The position numbers and the translations under genes are program-made. Of a DNA stretch of 64,000 nt, positions 11,601-23,480 are shown piece by piece. Every line of letters starts with the position of its first letter. The stretch's first letter is position 1. The notes beneath the pieces were generated by a model. It made no database searches, had not been told where the DNA came from, and saw only the letters and a program-made list of their open reading frames with translations. The stretch is from Apteryx mantelli (taxonomy: Eukaryota > Chordata > Aves > Apterygiformes > Apterygidae), in contig NC_089981.1 of NCBI RefSeq assembly GCF_036417845.1, positions 8,449,501 to 8,513,500 on the forward strand, read 5' to 3'.

Positions 11601-12331
11601 CTGGCATGCCTTGAACATGGTCTGATTTCACTTAGGGCGCCTTAAAGACAGTTTGTCTGTTTAAAGACATCTCTGCTAAACAGACATGAGGTAGGTGTCC
11701 ACTTTACCTCCTCCAGAAGGATCTACACTGATAGCTGAAGTGATGTTAATTAGCCAGCTGCCTTGTGTCATGATGTGAACACTGATGGTTGCACAAAAAT
11801 GCATGGACATTCTACCAGAGTCAGAGAGCAATAGTAAGGACTAGTTCTGTTGAATTCCCTCAGAGGGTTGAAAAAGAAGGTACGTTCACTGCTTGAGCAG
11901 AATTCCTTAGGGCATGACTAACGTGTTGAGACTCAAATCAAAACATGCACTATCCTTCTCAGTCAGCTTTTCATTTCCAAATCAACACTTCAGAAGTGGA
12001 TGTTTAGGGAACCTAGTGACTAGTCTTCCTTTTTAAAAGGGGCAAAGATCAGAAATATGAATCTGGAGGATATTTCCACCAACTCCCTCAAGCAAATAAA
12101 CAGAGCTCACTATTACACACTTCAGTAATACATTCTGGGTTAGATATCAACTGTCACTCCTTGAGAGAAGCATTGACTTTGAAAGGAAACTTTCCCCAAA
12201 AGACATAAAAGGGAATACATTGATATTGAACATACCAGTGATCGACATGGATGTGTACTGATAGCACTGTGTTTCTAATGCCATCACAGGTGGCTTTATT
12301 CTGTGCTTCAGGTCCTGTCTACGTGATGTAT
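8650..12331. other. Arm intergenic DNA between OR1 and OR2
   Basis: No gene was recognised. A (GA)n run occupies 10404-10424 and is shorter in the right arm. At about 10047-10067 the left arm lacks roughly 950 bp present on the right (57030-57977) and carries a short filler containing TGCAAAATCTTGCA. An acceptor-like AG near 12288 could serve the OR2 leader. Confidence 0.55.
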
Positions 12332-13270
12332 ATGAAGAACAAGAACAATGTGATGGAGTTTGTCTTCCAGGGACTCACACAAGATGATACATTAGCAAAA
12401 GTATGCTTCACATTCTTCTTAGTCTTCTATGCCACTGTTATTCTTGGAAACCTGCTTAGCATCATCACTATACAGAACAGTCAACAGCTGGACTCTCCCA
12501 CCCCATACTTCTTCCTGAGCTGCTTGTCCTTTGTAGATATCAGTTACTCTACTGTCACAGTTCCCAAACTCATTTATGACCTTCTTGCTGAAAAGAAGAC
12601 CATCTCTTTTGTGGGCTGCATAGCACAGCTCTTTGGGGTCCATCTCTTTGCCTGCACGGAGATGTTCATCCTCATAGCAATGGCGTGTGATCGTTACGCT
12701 GCTATATGCAAGCCGCTTCATTACGCAAGCATTATGAACAAGCATGTGTGTGGCCGGCTGGTGGCAGCTTTGTGGGTGGGAGGCTGTGTGCACTCCCTGG
12801 TGCAGACCCTGTTCACCACTCAGCTATTGTTTTGTGGGCCCAATGAGATCAACCACTACTTCCGTGATGTACACGCTTTGCTGAAGCTGGCCTGCACTGA
12901 CACCTACGTGGTTGGTTGCATCGTGGTTGCCAATAGTGGTCTGATTTCCTCAGGCTCTTTGCTTGTTCTTGCTGTGTCCTACGTCATTATTTTGGTCTCT
13001 TTGAGGACACGCTCTTCCAAAGGGCGTCTCGAAGCACTCTCTACCTGCACCTCCCATATCACTGTTGCACTTCTGTTCCTTGGGCCATGCATTTTCATCT
13101 ATATGCGCCCTTCCACCATCTTCCCAGCAGACAAGAGTAGAACTGAAACTAAATTCAAGGTTTCATGTAGCTCTCATCTTTCTTTGGAAATTGTCAGTCA
13201 AAAGGATGTGAGCATATTGTCACCAGTCAAACCCGAGCCTTTGGGGTGGTATTGTGGCTTTTACCTTTAG
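12332..13270 (+). pseudogene. Olfactory receptor pseudogene, OR4-like (OR2, left copy)
   Basis: The body is a clear OR reading frame from MKNKNNV through TM6 (PCIFIYMRP, then the residues Ala-Asp-Lys). At 13136 the frame jumps into what is 3'-flanking DNA in the right copy. A 247-bp deletion has removed TM7 and the tail, and the frame ends after unrelated residues at 13270. Other lesions unique to this copy are a 3-bp insertion turning SPMYFF into SPTPYFF, MAYDRY changed to MACDRY, and Met at position 8, which destroys an N-glycosylation sequon (Asn-Val-Thr in the right copy). Both copies have Arg in place of the loop-2 Cys of the YFCDV motif. The frame can be extended upstream to 12251, but family length favours 12332. 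A receptor lacking TM7 should not function. Confidence 0.9.
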
Positions 13271-16200
13271 ACACCTTAGAGCTGTGTAAGTCTCAGGTCT
13301 AGGCTTCTCCTGGCATTAAGAGGAATAACTAGGTATTTTGAGAGGTTATGCTTTCCCACTAGCTCCTACGAGCTTCGGAGAGTGGTGTCTGCTCACGTTT
13401 CTACACAAAAAAAGTGATGGTGGTGCTAAGCTTCCAAGAGAAAGGAAATCCTTCAGGATGGCACAGCACAAGCAGGTTTCATCTCACATATATTGGTGTG
13501 CTGACATGAGGTGCCTCAACTTGAGAGAGCTGCTGAAGACAGCAAGAGACCTTTGAGGGGACTGCGATTCATTGCATGGTAAAAGAGGAGCATGAGAGGA
13601 GCAGGATGCTGCACTAGGTGTCTGCCTTACAGTGAAGGGTGACATACACTGTACTAGACTTTCCAAGGCTCCCAGGAACACTGATGGACACAGAGGCCGT
13701 TCCCCAGTGCCAGGCATTAACTCGGATTTTCATCAGTCTGTGCCAACCTGGTGTCTCTGGGAACGCTTCATTTAAAGGAGCTCTGCTAACACCTTTCCAA
13801 GGTCTTGACCTTATGTCATAGCTGAGCTTTATAATCTATCAGAGCAGCAAACCAAGCACGGTTAAATACCATAGTCAGTGTTGGAGCCACAATCCAGTTC
13901 AATTATCGGGACATTCTTCACCGCTTTATTTAGAGACTGGATGAAGTTTCATACTTTGGCCAGTCGTCTGGTGCTTTACACTATAATAATCTAAGGAATA
14001 GGTATCTCAGTGGAAATACAGGTATCTAATATCTCTCCATACTCCATAAGATATAACCTAATTCCTAGCTGAACACTGAAAATTTCCCTAAAATTCTTAA
14101 CAGTACTGTTCTTGATCCATCGAGTTTTCCTCAACTGTTTGCAGCAGGGAAACCCCCAAATGCCCCTAGGACCTCCTGACTCTGGGTAATGCTGTTCTAC
14201 GCAAATGGACTTACTTTAGCATTGCTGTCATGACAAGTGATTCAAGGCCGGGATTTTCCCAAATCTCCTCCTGGAACTGAGATTTGGGGAAGGGAAGAAG
14301 AGGAACAGGATTCTGGATGGTGGATCAGAAGGCTTTCTTAGAAAAGCAAACTGTAGATTTGAAGAGACAGCAGCTCTTTAACATTTTAAATTCCCTAATT
14401 TTGTCTGGGTTTCTCGAGGTGGAGACTAAGGGATAGGTGAATGCAGGGCTTAGATGAATGCGGGGCTTATGAAAAATCTGTTCTTTTTGATGATATTTGT
14501 CAGAAAGCATATTTAGGTTTGAGATTGTGATTCTTGATTGAAACATGCTGCCGGTTCTGCTGATGCTTAGCTCTAGATGGCTTTGACTATCTTAAACATT
14601 AGCGCAGAGAGAGGTGTGCAGACATGACTCATTGCTGTGCAGGGAAGCTCTTTGATGACAACCTACCTGTCTTTTTCTGGAAGAGTAGTAGTGTACATTG
14701 CTCTTCCCAGAGACCTGTAAACATACACAGTAAAGTAAAATGATGCCTGTGATTTCTTCTCAAGCTATTTCCTTCTTGTGAGCTGGGAGTCCACTGAAAG
14801 AGACAATTTTGGACACCTCAGAAATCTGGTTTAAAAATCTCACATCTCTGTCCTAGATAAGGACAGCGCAACATTGATATGTGTAAAAACTGTGAACTTC
14901 ACATATCTGATGATACTTAATAATCAGAAACAAGAGATAAACCTTGAGCTTCAGCCTCTGCAGCAACAGAAAGATGACAACTAGCAGCACCAAAAGGCTA
15001 CATTTTCAATTTCTTTTTCCTGCATTTCAGGACTGTTAGGCCAGTGGGATAATAGTGCATAGTGTCCAAATGCTTTTACTACCCCGTGCATATTCTAATT
15101 TTAGCGTTACTGAGATAAACGGCTTCTGAGATAGTGATGGCCTTTAATCATCACTACTTGATCAAAATTCAGACTATAACATATGAAGATAAGTTTTCTC
15201 CCCAGCCGTGTGTCTTTGGGCAGAAATAATGATGTTTCGCAGTCATATCACCTCTCTGTAAAATATGCTGGCATCAGTTTGAAAGAAAGAGACTTGTAAA
15301 ATCCTTCTTTAGGGTGCCATAGATGATCACAGGGACACAATCTTTGCTATAGTTATGCATAGCTTTAAGGAGAGGAAGTCAGGGGAAATAACAGCCCTAA
15401 CAGGCTTGCAGTGAAATGCAAAGGCAATCCGCGAGATCTCTTTCCATCCCCCTTTGACTGTAAACCTTATGCAGAGGCAGGAACCTCTCACCTGTCTGAG
15501 ATTAATTCTGTCACTTTCAGCTCAACAAAGATTTCAACTCCTTCTGCCAACTGAGGGACAGCATTTGTAAACTCAGCCAGAAGGGATGAAACATCGTTTA
15601 GCGCTAGAACACCTATCCTTAGAGCTAGCTTAGTTGAATTGATAAAAGGATTCCAAAGCCTTTCCCAACTTTCTCATCTCCCAGAAATGATTGGTCATTT
15701 ATTCTCAAAATCACATTGATGGCAGACATGTAGTTGGTAAGTCACCATCTTATTTCAGCATTTTTTTAAGTGAAAGAACACTGCAGCTTGATTAACTTTC
15801 AAATTATGTCCAATGTCCTTAAAATAACTACCAGTTCACTCAGTTGCCTCAAGTGGATTGCTGATATGTGGAGATGAAAAGCAGGAATAAGTTCTTGTTA
15901 CTTCACAATGGTAGCAAAATTAGAAGTCAATCTTTTCTGCATTTCTGTAGTTTTTTCATGTTTCCAGGCAGAAGGGGAAAAAGGAGGTAGTAATGAGTGA
16001 CAGAAGAGGGAGATTTAACAGAAGAGGGACAGTTACTTTCCCTAGTGTTTGGGGGGTGAAAACACGGGTGTCTCTTCTCCAAGATTTCCTTTCCAGAACT
16101 TCAGGTTCTGTGTGTTGCACTGGAAGAGGCTACTCCTTTCAAATACTGAAGACGTAGCAGAAGTGGCCATAAATTCAAATCACATTGCTTTTCTCCTCTT

Positions 16201-16589
16201 GAATATCTCTGAAAGCCTTTTCTAATCTTGACGGACTGGTGGTTTTCCTACATGAGCAAACGTTCCTAGTAGAACAGAGAACTGCAATTCTGTGCCACGC
16301 ACTCCTCAGGCAGGAGTCCTGTTTGTGCTTGGAACTTGCAAGTTAAGAGTCAGGATTCCTCCAGCTTTCAGCAGCAGAGGAACACAGTCTTTCAAGATAG
16401 AAGTTGCAGATACAACCAGTTAGAAGTCCACCTAAAAGCACTTCTAACAATTAAGTACCTTTCTGAATCTCACCCTTGGAAGCGGATCAAATCTTCCTTG
16501 GAAGTCCTACTCTTTGTACCAAGGTTTTGATAAATTTTCCCCAAACAAAGTTCTCTTTCTAACAAGTCTGCTGAAGTTTCTCTAAAACT
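13271..16589. other. Arm intergenic DNA, no gene recognised
   Basis: Matched in the right arm to about 15572; beyond that the right arm has a deletion. I see no coding or RNA family here. Confidence 0.55.
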
Positions 16590-17478
16590 CTAAACTCCCC
16601 TCAGAGCATCCTTCACCTCCTTATTCCTTAGGCTGTAGCTGGTAAGATTCAGCACTGGAGTCACCACTGTAGAGAACAGAGAGGCCCATTTATCTCAGTC
16701 CAATGAGTAGCTGGATGTTGGGCTACCGCACATAAAAACGGTGCTGCCATAAAACAAGAAGAGAGCTCTCAGATGGGAAGCAGAGGTGGAGAAGGCTTTG
16801 CATCTGCCCTTGGAGGAGTGGATCCTCAGGGTGGTGGAGATGAGGTAGATGGAGGAGATTAGAATTGCCAGAGATGTGAAGATGCCACGAAACACACCAA
16901 AAATGTGAAGTACCGTCTCTTTGCTACAGGTGTCAGAGCATGAAAGCTGGATCCTAGGGGATGTCACAGAAATAATGACTGATAACACCAAAGTCACAGA
17001 GAATGTGAAGGTGGAGATAGTTTGCGCAAGTGCGTGGACAAAGCCAGTGAAAGAGGAGATGATTACCATCTGTGTACAGGCTTTTGAGGACATGACAGTT
17101 GCATAAAGGAGAGGGTTAGAGAGAGCCACATGCAGTCATATGCCATTACTGCCAGCAGGAGACACACAGCACTAGCCATGAGGAGACAGGTGAATAGCTG
17201 TGCCACACAGGCACTGACTGAAATGGCTCTCCTCACTGCTGAAGAGTTCACCAGCAACCTTGGGGAGACAGCTGAGGAGTAACAGAAATCCACAGAAGCC
17301 AAGTTACTGAGGGAAAGGTACACAGTGTGTGAAGCCGGGGGATCAACCTTCATCTACATGATCCTTCCAAGATTCCCTACTAATGTGCTTAAAAAAAGCG
17401 GGTTACCTTCACCTCTTGGCTTTCTGTTAGTCCAGAGAGGATAAACTCAATGGCCACACAGTGATTCCTCTCAGGCAT
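16590..17478 (-). pseudogene. Olfactory receptor pseudogene, OR5/8/9-like (OR3)
   Basis: Reading the minus strand from ATG at 17478 gives MPERNH and EFILSGLTES, a typical OR N-terminus. Most of TM1 is then missing, and stops and a frameshift follow. Recognisable blocks resume with LSNLASVDFCYSS (TM2), VAQLF and LLAVMAYD (TM3), where the Arg of DRY is replaced by Cys. They continue with the TM4 region, QLSCSDT in loop 2, KAFSTSASHL before TM6, and a stop after SYSLD. The end reads [12 protein letters not shown]. The wording of these motifs is closest to OR5/OR8/OR9 receptors, so it belongs to a different group from OR1 and OR2. It faces the opposite way to them and has no right-arm copy, because a deletion there took all but the start codon. 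Confidence 0.88.
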
Positions 17479-19094
17479 GTTGCTAGCACACTCATGCTAT
17501 CTCCCGACAAGAAACTGGTTCAACACCTAGAAGTAATGGGAAACTGGCAACACACAATGGATTGTCTCAGTAGCCACAAGGAAGTACAGAGCATTTTCCT
17601 CATAGCTTCTGACTAGACTTCTTTAATTACGCATTGAAATGACTTGTGATACAAGGGAGTACGGTTCCTATTTTTCAGGTGAGATAAGAAAGCGCAGAAA
17701 GATAAAATAATTTATTCAAAAGGCAGCAGCAGCACTGTGAAACACCAGTCCTAGTCTGGCACTACAATGCTTTTCGTGTGCCCTCTTTCTCCTCTTTTAA
17801 GGAAAAATCTGCTTTTCTTGAGGACATCTATGGAGCACTCTTCTCCCCTCACTCGTGGCCACGGTTGGGTGTACAGGATCATCCAAATGGCCCACTCCAA
17901 GGGCAATGGCCTGCTTGTTCCTGAAGATACATGGTCTTGACACTAGTTCAGACATCATTCTTCCTGTATTGCAATCACCAATACATTTTTTGCCTATTAG
18001 CTAACTCCCCGGGGCATTGGTAGCAGGGTAGTTAGAGCTCAGTATGGGCCACAAAGTCCATTAATGGGGCAAAGCAGCCCCCGTTCAGCCTTGCTGAAAT
18101 AGGAATATAATGGTTAGGCTGCAGCTGTGCCAACTTGCTAAGACCTGCCTTCATTACATGGACCTCCATCACCCTGACCTTTGGGACTGCAACTCGTAAA
18201 CATACAAATAACAAATCCACATCCTGGCAGAAGAAAGTAAGAGTTTCCTCTCTTGAAAGAAATGCTGGCAGGCACTAAATGGCAACAGCAGCAGGAAAAC
18301 TCAGCTTTGCATCTTCCCAAAGAGGAGGAGATACCACAAGATCCTCCAGGTTTGGCTGAGAAAGGATTTCTCATTTGCTTGCATCCCTGTTGTCAAGGAA
18401 AAGTGGCCATTTTCTGCTCAGGAATAAATTGGGAAGAGTCACCAAATGAAATACTTTCCATTTAGAGGGTGAAAAATCTCATGCTAAAAGGGAAGGAATC
18501 CCGAACAAGAAGGGAATCAGTCATCCCTGTAAAGGTTCTACCAGCTTCACCTCACATGAAAAATTATTGTTAATCTATTGGAGGTTACCAGTAACCTGGC
18601 TGACGCTCTCAAAGCGGAGTTCTTATCATGTGGGTGACTGAATGGAGGTTTCAGTTCTTGCTGAGGTCTCTTTCTAGCATAGGCTTCAAGGTATTGCATA
18701 GGTACAAAACTATTCTCTTACTGACCTGTTTCATCCAGAAAGGCAAGAGTAGATACTGTGGATACCAAGCCAGTTTATTCCCCCCTTGAGCCAAATCTTC
18801 AGAAGTACTTGCCCATTTCAAGAAGCAGACAGCAGGATTAAAACCAGCCTATAATGGTTAGGTACACAGTTTAAGTGAGCAAAATGCTTACCCTGCTTAG
18901 GTGCACAGAAGACCAGACTGCCTTTACACACTGAGTCATCTTTGCATAGCTGGCTGTTGTTTATCTCCAACCTACCCAACCTTTTCTGCCCTAAAGCACA
19001 GCAACTAGCCCAGTTAATTCTCAGAAAAGGGCTTCAATGAGCTTGCTATCAACAGGTTGCTCTCTTCCATGGACTACTTGGGAAACTGAAGGAG
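17479..19094. other. Arm intergenic DNA, no gene recognised
   Basis: Present in the right arm except for about 267 bp (left 18451-18717), which is missing there. No gene seen. Confidence 0.55.
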
Positions 19095-19297
19095 GAAATT
19101 TCCCTCTCCTGCCCCAACGTGAGTGATCAAACACTGGATTAGGTGCAAATTTGTAGAATCTCCATCTGTGCTGACATTTAAAATTCAGCTGGATCGAGCC
19201 GGAGCAATCTGATCTGACTGAACCTGCTCTGAGGAGGAGGTTGGACTTGGTGACCTCCAGAAATCCTTCCCAACCTAAATGATTCTATGATTCTATC
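19095..19297 (+). repeat. CR1 LINE, 3'-end fragment
   Basis: A short CR1 3' end carries the tail GAGGTTGGACTTGGTGACCT (19238-19257) and the terminal repeat ATGATTCTATGATTCTAT at about 19278-19295. It is more diverged than the copy at 1-301. The right arm lacks it, but the missing interval there (about 430 bp) extends well past the CR1 on its 3' side, so the right arm probably lost it by deletion. Confidence 0.88.
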
Positions 19298-22200
19298 TGC
19301 AGATTGAAAATGATCTTTTTCATCTCTAAAATGAAGAAATAGGCCTACCTTCCTTGCATGAAGGTGCGAGATATTTTATGCCATATTGTTCCCAGAAATA
19401 AACTCTTATTTCAAAAGCTACAAACATTTCATGTACCTTCGTAAGAGTGAGTAGCTTCCTTCTTCACTACAAAGACATCTTACTGAAACAAATCAGAAGA
19501 TTTATCTAAATAGAAAAACTTTAGGACTTCCCACTTGCAATAGAGCCCCTCCCTGCTCCAGATAAATGCCCAGATAAATGTTCTTTGCTTCGATGTTTGC
19601 AGAACTATGCAATTCAATACTGCCTTTGGAGCAACAGCTCATTCTTTTCCCTGTATGTTGCAGCTGACCTGCAGCCTGGGCGTTGTGAAACATTAGTGGA
19701 GTGACACGCTGAGAAACAACTTCAATATGAAATGTGATATTCTAACACTCAGCTTGCCGCTTTGGAATTCTTTTTTCAGAAAAATGGTGTTACTGAAGTA
19801 CTTGGTGTACTTATGACTCTCGATGCAGTTTAATGTCTGTAAATTAGATCTCCTGCAAGACACCAGGCCTTAATTAGGAGTCTCAGCAGATGCACTGTAA
19901 TGAAGAATCTTTCTGTGAATTAATTTCCCCTACCCTTGGTTAGGGGTCTAGTCAACATCTATTCTGGGCTCCCCCTATAGACAAAGGAAGCAATATCACC
20001 TTCAAAGGACAATTCATCCCATCTTAAGATAAGTGTGATAAGCAGAAGGAATCATCCTCTAAGGGTGTCTTTGTTGTCATTGATTATAGGACATGCCCGT
20101 CTCCTTCCCTGCCCTTACTACTTTTTACTAGTGAAACTGATGACATAAGTATCCTAGCAAATTCAGTGAACCCTCGTCATGCCTGTCCCTATCAACTCTC
20201 CAGAAAGCCCAAGTACCTTGGATTTAGATCATTAACTTCCAGATAACTATAGCAAAAGAAGAATAATTCCACCTGGCATGAGTAATTTCCTAGCCCTTGA
20301 GACTAAGGGACAGGGTAAGAAATAAGAAGTACAAAATAGCTGTACAGTAATGGCATGGTGGAAAGAAAGCCTCAGCAGCCTCAAACTCACCGCTGCTCCT
20401 GTTACTGCCATTCTTTCTTCTCACCTTGGCATCTCTATCTTCCTTGCTTTTTTGCACCTGATTTATCAGCCAGAGCTCAAGGGTAAGGAATAAGATCTAT
20501 TGAAAAAAATTAACAGAGCTTTAGACTGCAAACTTTAATATAGATTCTTTTAATAATAACAAGACCATATTCATGTAAATAGCAGTACAGTGTAAGATAT
20601 CAGAGGAATCAGCTCTGCTTATCTGACTCTGAAGAGCTGCAGTGCAACTCCGTGGAGTTTAAGCATTAAGTATGCCATCTGAATGTGAATCCACCTCTGT
20701 TATTAATTGTGATCAAACTTGATAATTCTTCCTCTCATTAAAATGCACAGTCCTGATACACAGTTAGCTGGTTTTTCCACAGAAGACTCCTGTTGTCTCT
20801 AATAACACATCTACCCTTGGACTTGTGCCCTTTGTTAGATAACCTCTTTGGCTCATGGACCATCTAGTTTCAGGCAGCCTGCTCATCTGTGGAGCATATA
20901 TTTTGCTGTGATAACCTGTTCATGTGTGGACCATCCAGGCTCAGATTGTATGTCCATCCATCGGGGTAGATTTTTCTTCAAATGCAGATATAAAGTTCTT
21001 CAAGTAGGTAATCGCTGGTGATTTGCTTAGAGTTCTGGTGCGTCTCTCTGTTCCTGCAACCTCTCCCTGTTCTTGCAATATCACTGGACACTTATTGAAA
21101 TTACTTTACGATAAGGTGATGAAGACAGCTGTTCTGGGAAGCTGAGGAGCCTTTGAGACATACGAACAAAGACCCTTCCCCTGATTCTGGCAGAAGTTTA
21201 AGGACATCTCTACCTGCCAGAAAAGCTAGCTTACTTGTGCTACTTCGAGGGCTTAGAGGTTGTTTGACAAACTGTTGGCCTTCAGAGCAGAGAGCTGAAT
21301 TGGGTTACTCAGCTGAAGAGTGATCTGCTCTGACTGTCCCTAGCAGCGAAAGTCATCAGTGGGGCTTAGGCAGGCAGAAATGTCCCAGGTAACGCAGCCT
21401 TAGTTAGACTGTGCTTACAGTGGCTGCTCATGTTGTGGAGTGGGGGTGACTCCTGGGACAATGAATGTGCAGTGCCGTGTGTAAGATGATGAGTGAGGGA
21501 AGCTCGTCTGTCTGGGCTGCACCGTGAGGTCTGCAATGTATTTGCATTGGACTGAGTCCTCTTCCAGACTGCATTAGACTGGCAATGTAATGGCTTCTGG
21601 ACTTCTCGTCTAGACTATGTGAAAGCCGTGGTGTTCAGGAGATAGCTGGGTTAAAAGTGGATCAACAGGTATTGCTTGTCTGGGTTATTTATCGTTCTTT
21701 CCTGCAGTCCTCTCTCACAGTTTAGTCAGGAATATCTGCAACCTCCATGGTATTCTAGGAAGCATGAAAATGTTTGCTTGCAGAAAATTTGTACTTCTAG
21801 ATGCTGCCAGAGTTGCTCTGGGAACTGACTGGTTATTGCTTAACGACACCTGTCAGTCTTAACGATAAAGCTATGGATATGGAAGAGTGGAACATATTTC
21901 TTCCTCAGACACTACGTTTACACATTAAGGGGTCTAAGTGGTTCAGGACATGCAGAATGGGTTGCTCTGAGTGATGACCCCCAGTGAGAGGGAGTGTAGC
22001 TTTTTATGGGACCTTTACTTGCAGTCCTTCCTAAGGATAGGGAATAATGGTCTTACACCCATTTGTCTAATAACTCTGTGTATTGAGGCAGTGTTATAGC
22101 AGGTTCCGTTTCCTTCTCTGTGCTACTTCCATGGCCAAAGCAGCTGAGACTGAAGTCTTTCTCTACTGAAGCCAGTGGCTTTTTGTTCTCTACGAGCCAT

Positions 22201-22944
22201 AAACCTGAGCTGGTCACTCTACACTCTTCCTGTAATTCCCAGATATAAATATAGACCTTTCAGGGGAGACAGAGACAGGTGTGATCAATCTCTCTTCCAA
22301 AACTATGGAGGCAAACAGACTTTTATTTGCCTTCATGAGCTATAGCAAGAGCCTACAAGTTTGGTTTATGCTTTGGCAGCTCATTAACAGAAGTCTAAAC
22401 TTAGGTAAGATGAATCCCAGCCTCAGCATTTGTAAAAAATTCTTCTGTGTGCACATTTTTAGCCTGCGATGCATGTGAATTGGTTCAAGGATATTCACCC
22501 ACAACAAAAGAGGGTAGGCTGTCACTCAGGACCACCTGCTGTGTTCTTGCATCGAAGACTCAAGTCACCCACATCACTAATACTGTAAACAGTTTAAGGT
22601 GCCTGATGAATGTGACCAGGTTTTACTGAAAGGTTAATGATCACCTTCAGACTGGGAGTCAGGAAAAAAAAGACTACAAGGATGTATGAGGTAAGGGAAT
22701 GGAAACAGAACATGGAAGCGATACTGCTGAACTGGTACTAGTTAGCAACAGTCGAAAACAAAGCTGGGATGTCTTCAAGGCATCAAACTTGAAAGTAAAA
22801 ACTTAGGTGAAAATAATTGCCTTCGAAAGTGTCACAATTGTACTTTCTCACAGTAAAGCTGTAGCTCTTGCTATTACAGAAAAGTTTTTAATATTTAATA
22901 TTTATTTTTAATATTTAATATTTAATATTACTACTGTTTTCAGG
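19298..22944. other. Arm intergenic DNA, no gene recognised
   Basis: No gene recognised. It differs from the right arm by several indels. About 315 bp at 20198-20510 is absent on the right, and segments near right 48735-48893 and 47512-47612 are absent here. An AT-rich TTTAATATTTAATA repeat occupies about 22886-22929. Confidence 0.55.
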
Positions 22945-23480
22945 GTTTGAGGGCACTAACAGGCCTTAATGGGCCTGATCATCCTCGCCTGAGGCAGCCA
23001 CTTGCACCTCCTGCCCATGGGCCCAGGAGCCCCATTTAAGCTCAACCCTGGGCCTTCAGTTTCTGTCTGAGCTTCCCTAGAGGAGCACTGATCTCCAGCT
23101 CAGCTCAGCTCAGCTCAGCGTGCAGACTCCATTGCTCTGGACCCTGCCCTGTGGACTGACTTCCCAGCTTGACCCTGGACCTATCTTGTCACTTTGGGCC
23201 TGCCCAGTAGGCACTGGACTCTCTCTGTCCCTGGTTACCCTCACCAGGCCTGATCCTGGCTCTGACCCGCAGGCTGACTTCTCAGCTTGACCTCATACCT
23301 GCTTCATCACCAGGAACTCTCCTGGTCATCTGGACTCTTGGTTGAACTTGGCTACCATCTCCAGGTCTTCTCTGCCCACCTGGCTCAGGGCCAGAGGGAC
23401 AGGCCCTGGCTGCAGCCTCCTGAACTTATCATTCTACACATCCTGAATAGGGAAAAGGAAGAAAAAAATGGGCACTTCTA
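22945..23480. repeat. GC-rich repeat-like block (left copy)
   Basis: A GC-rich, pyrimidine-rich block stands out from AT-rich surroundings. It contains five CAGCT-type pentamers at about 23096-23119, a TATA-like ATTTAAG near 23034, and an imperfect internal duplication of about 117 bp (CTGACTTCCCAGCTTGACC at about 23157, echoed near 23275). The right-arm partner is 46227-46762, so it predates the duplication. The layout recalls an LTR or other interspersed element, but I cannot name it. Confidence 0.4.
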
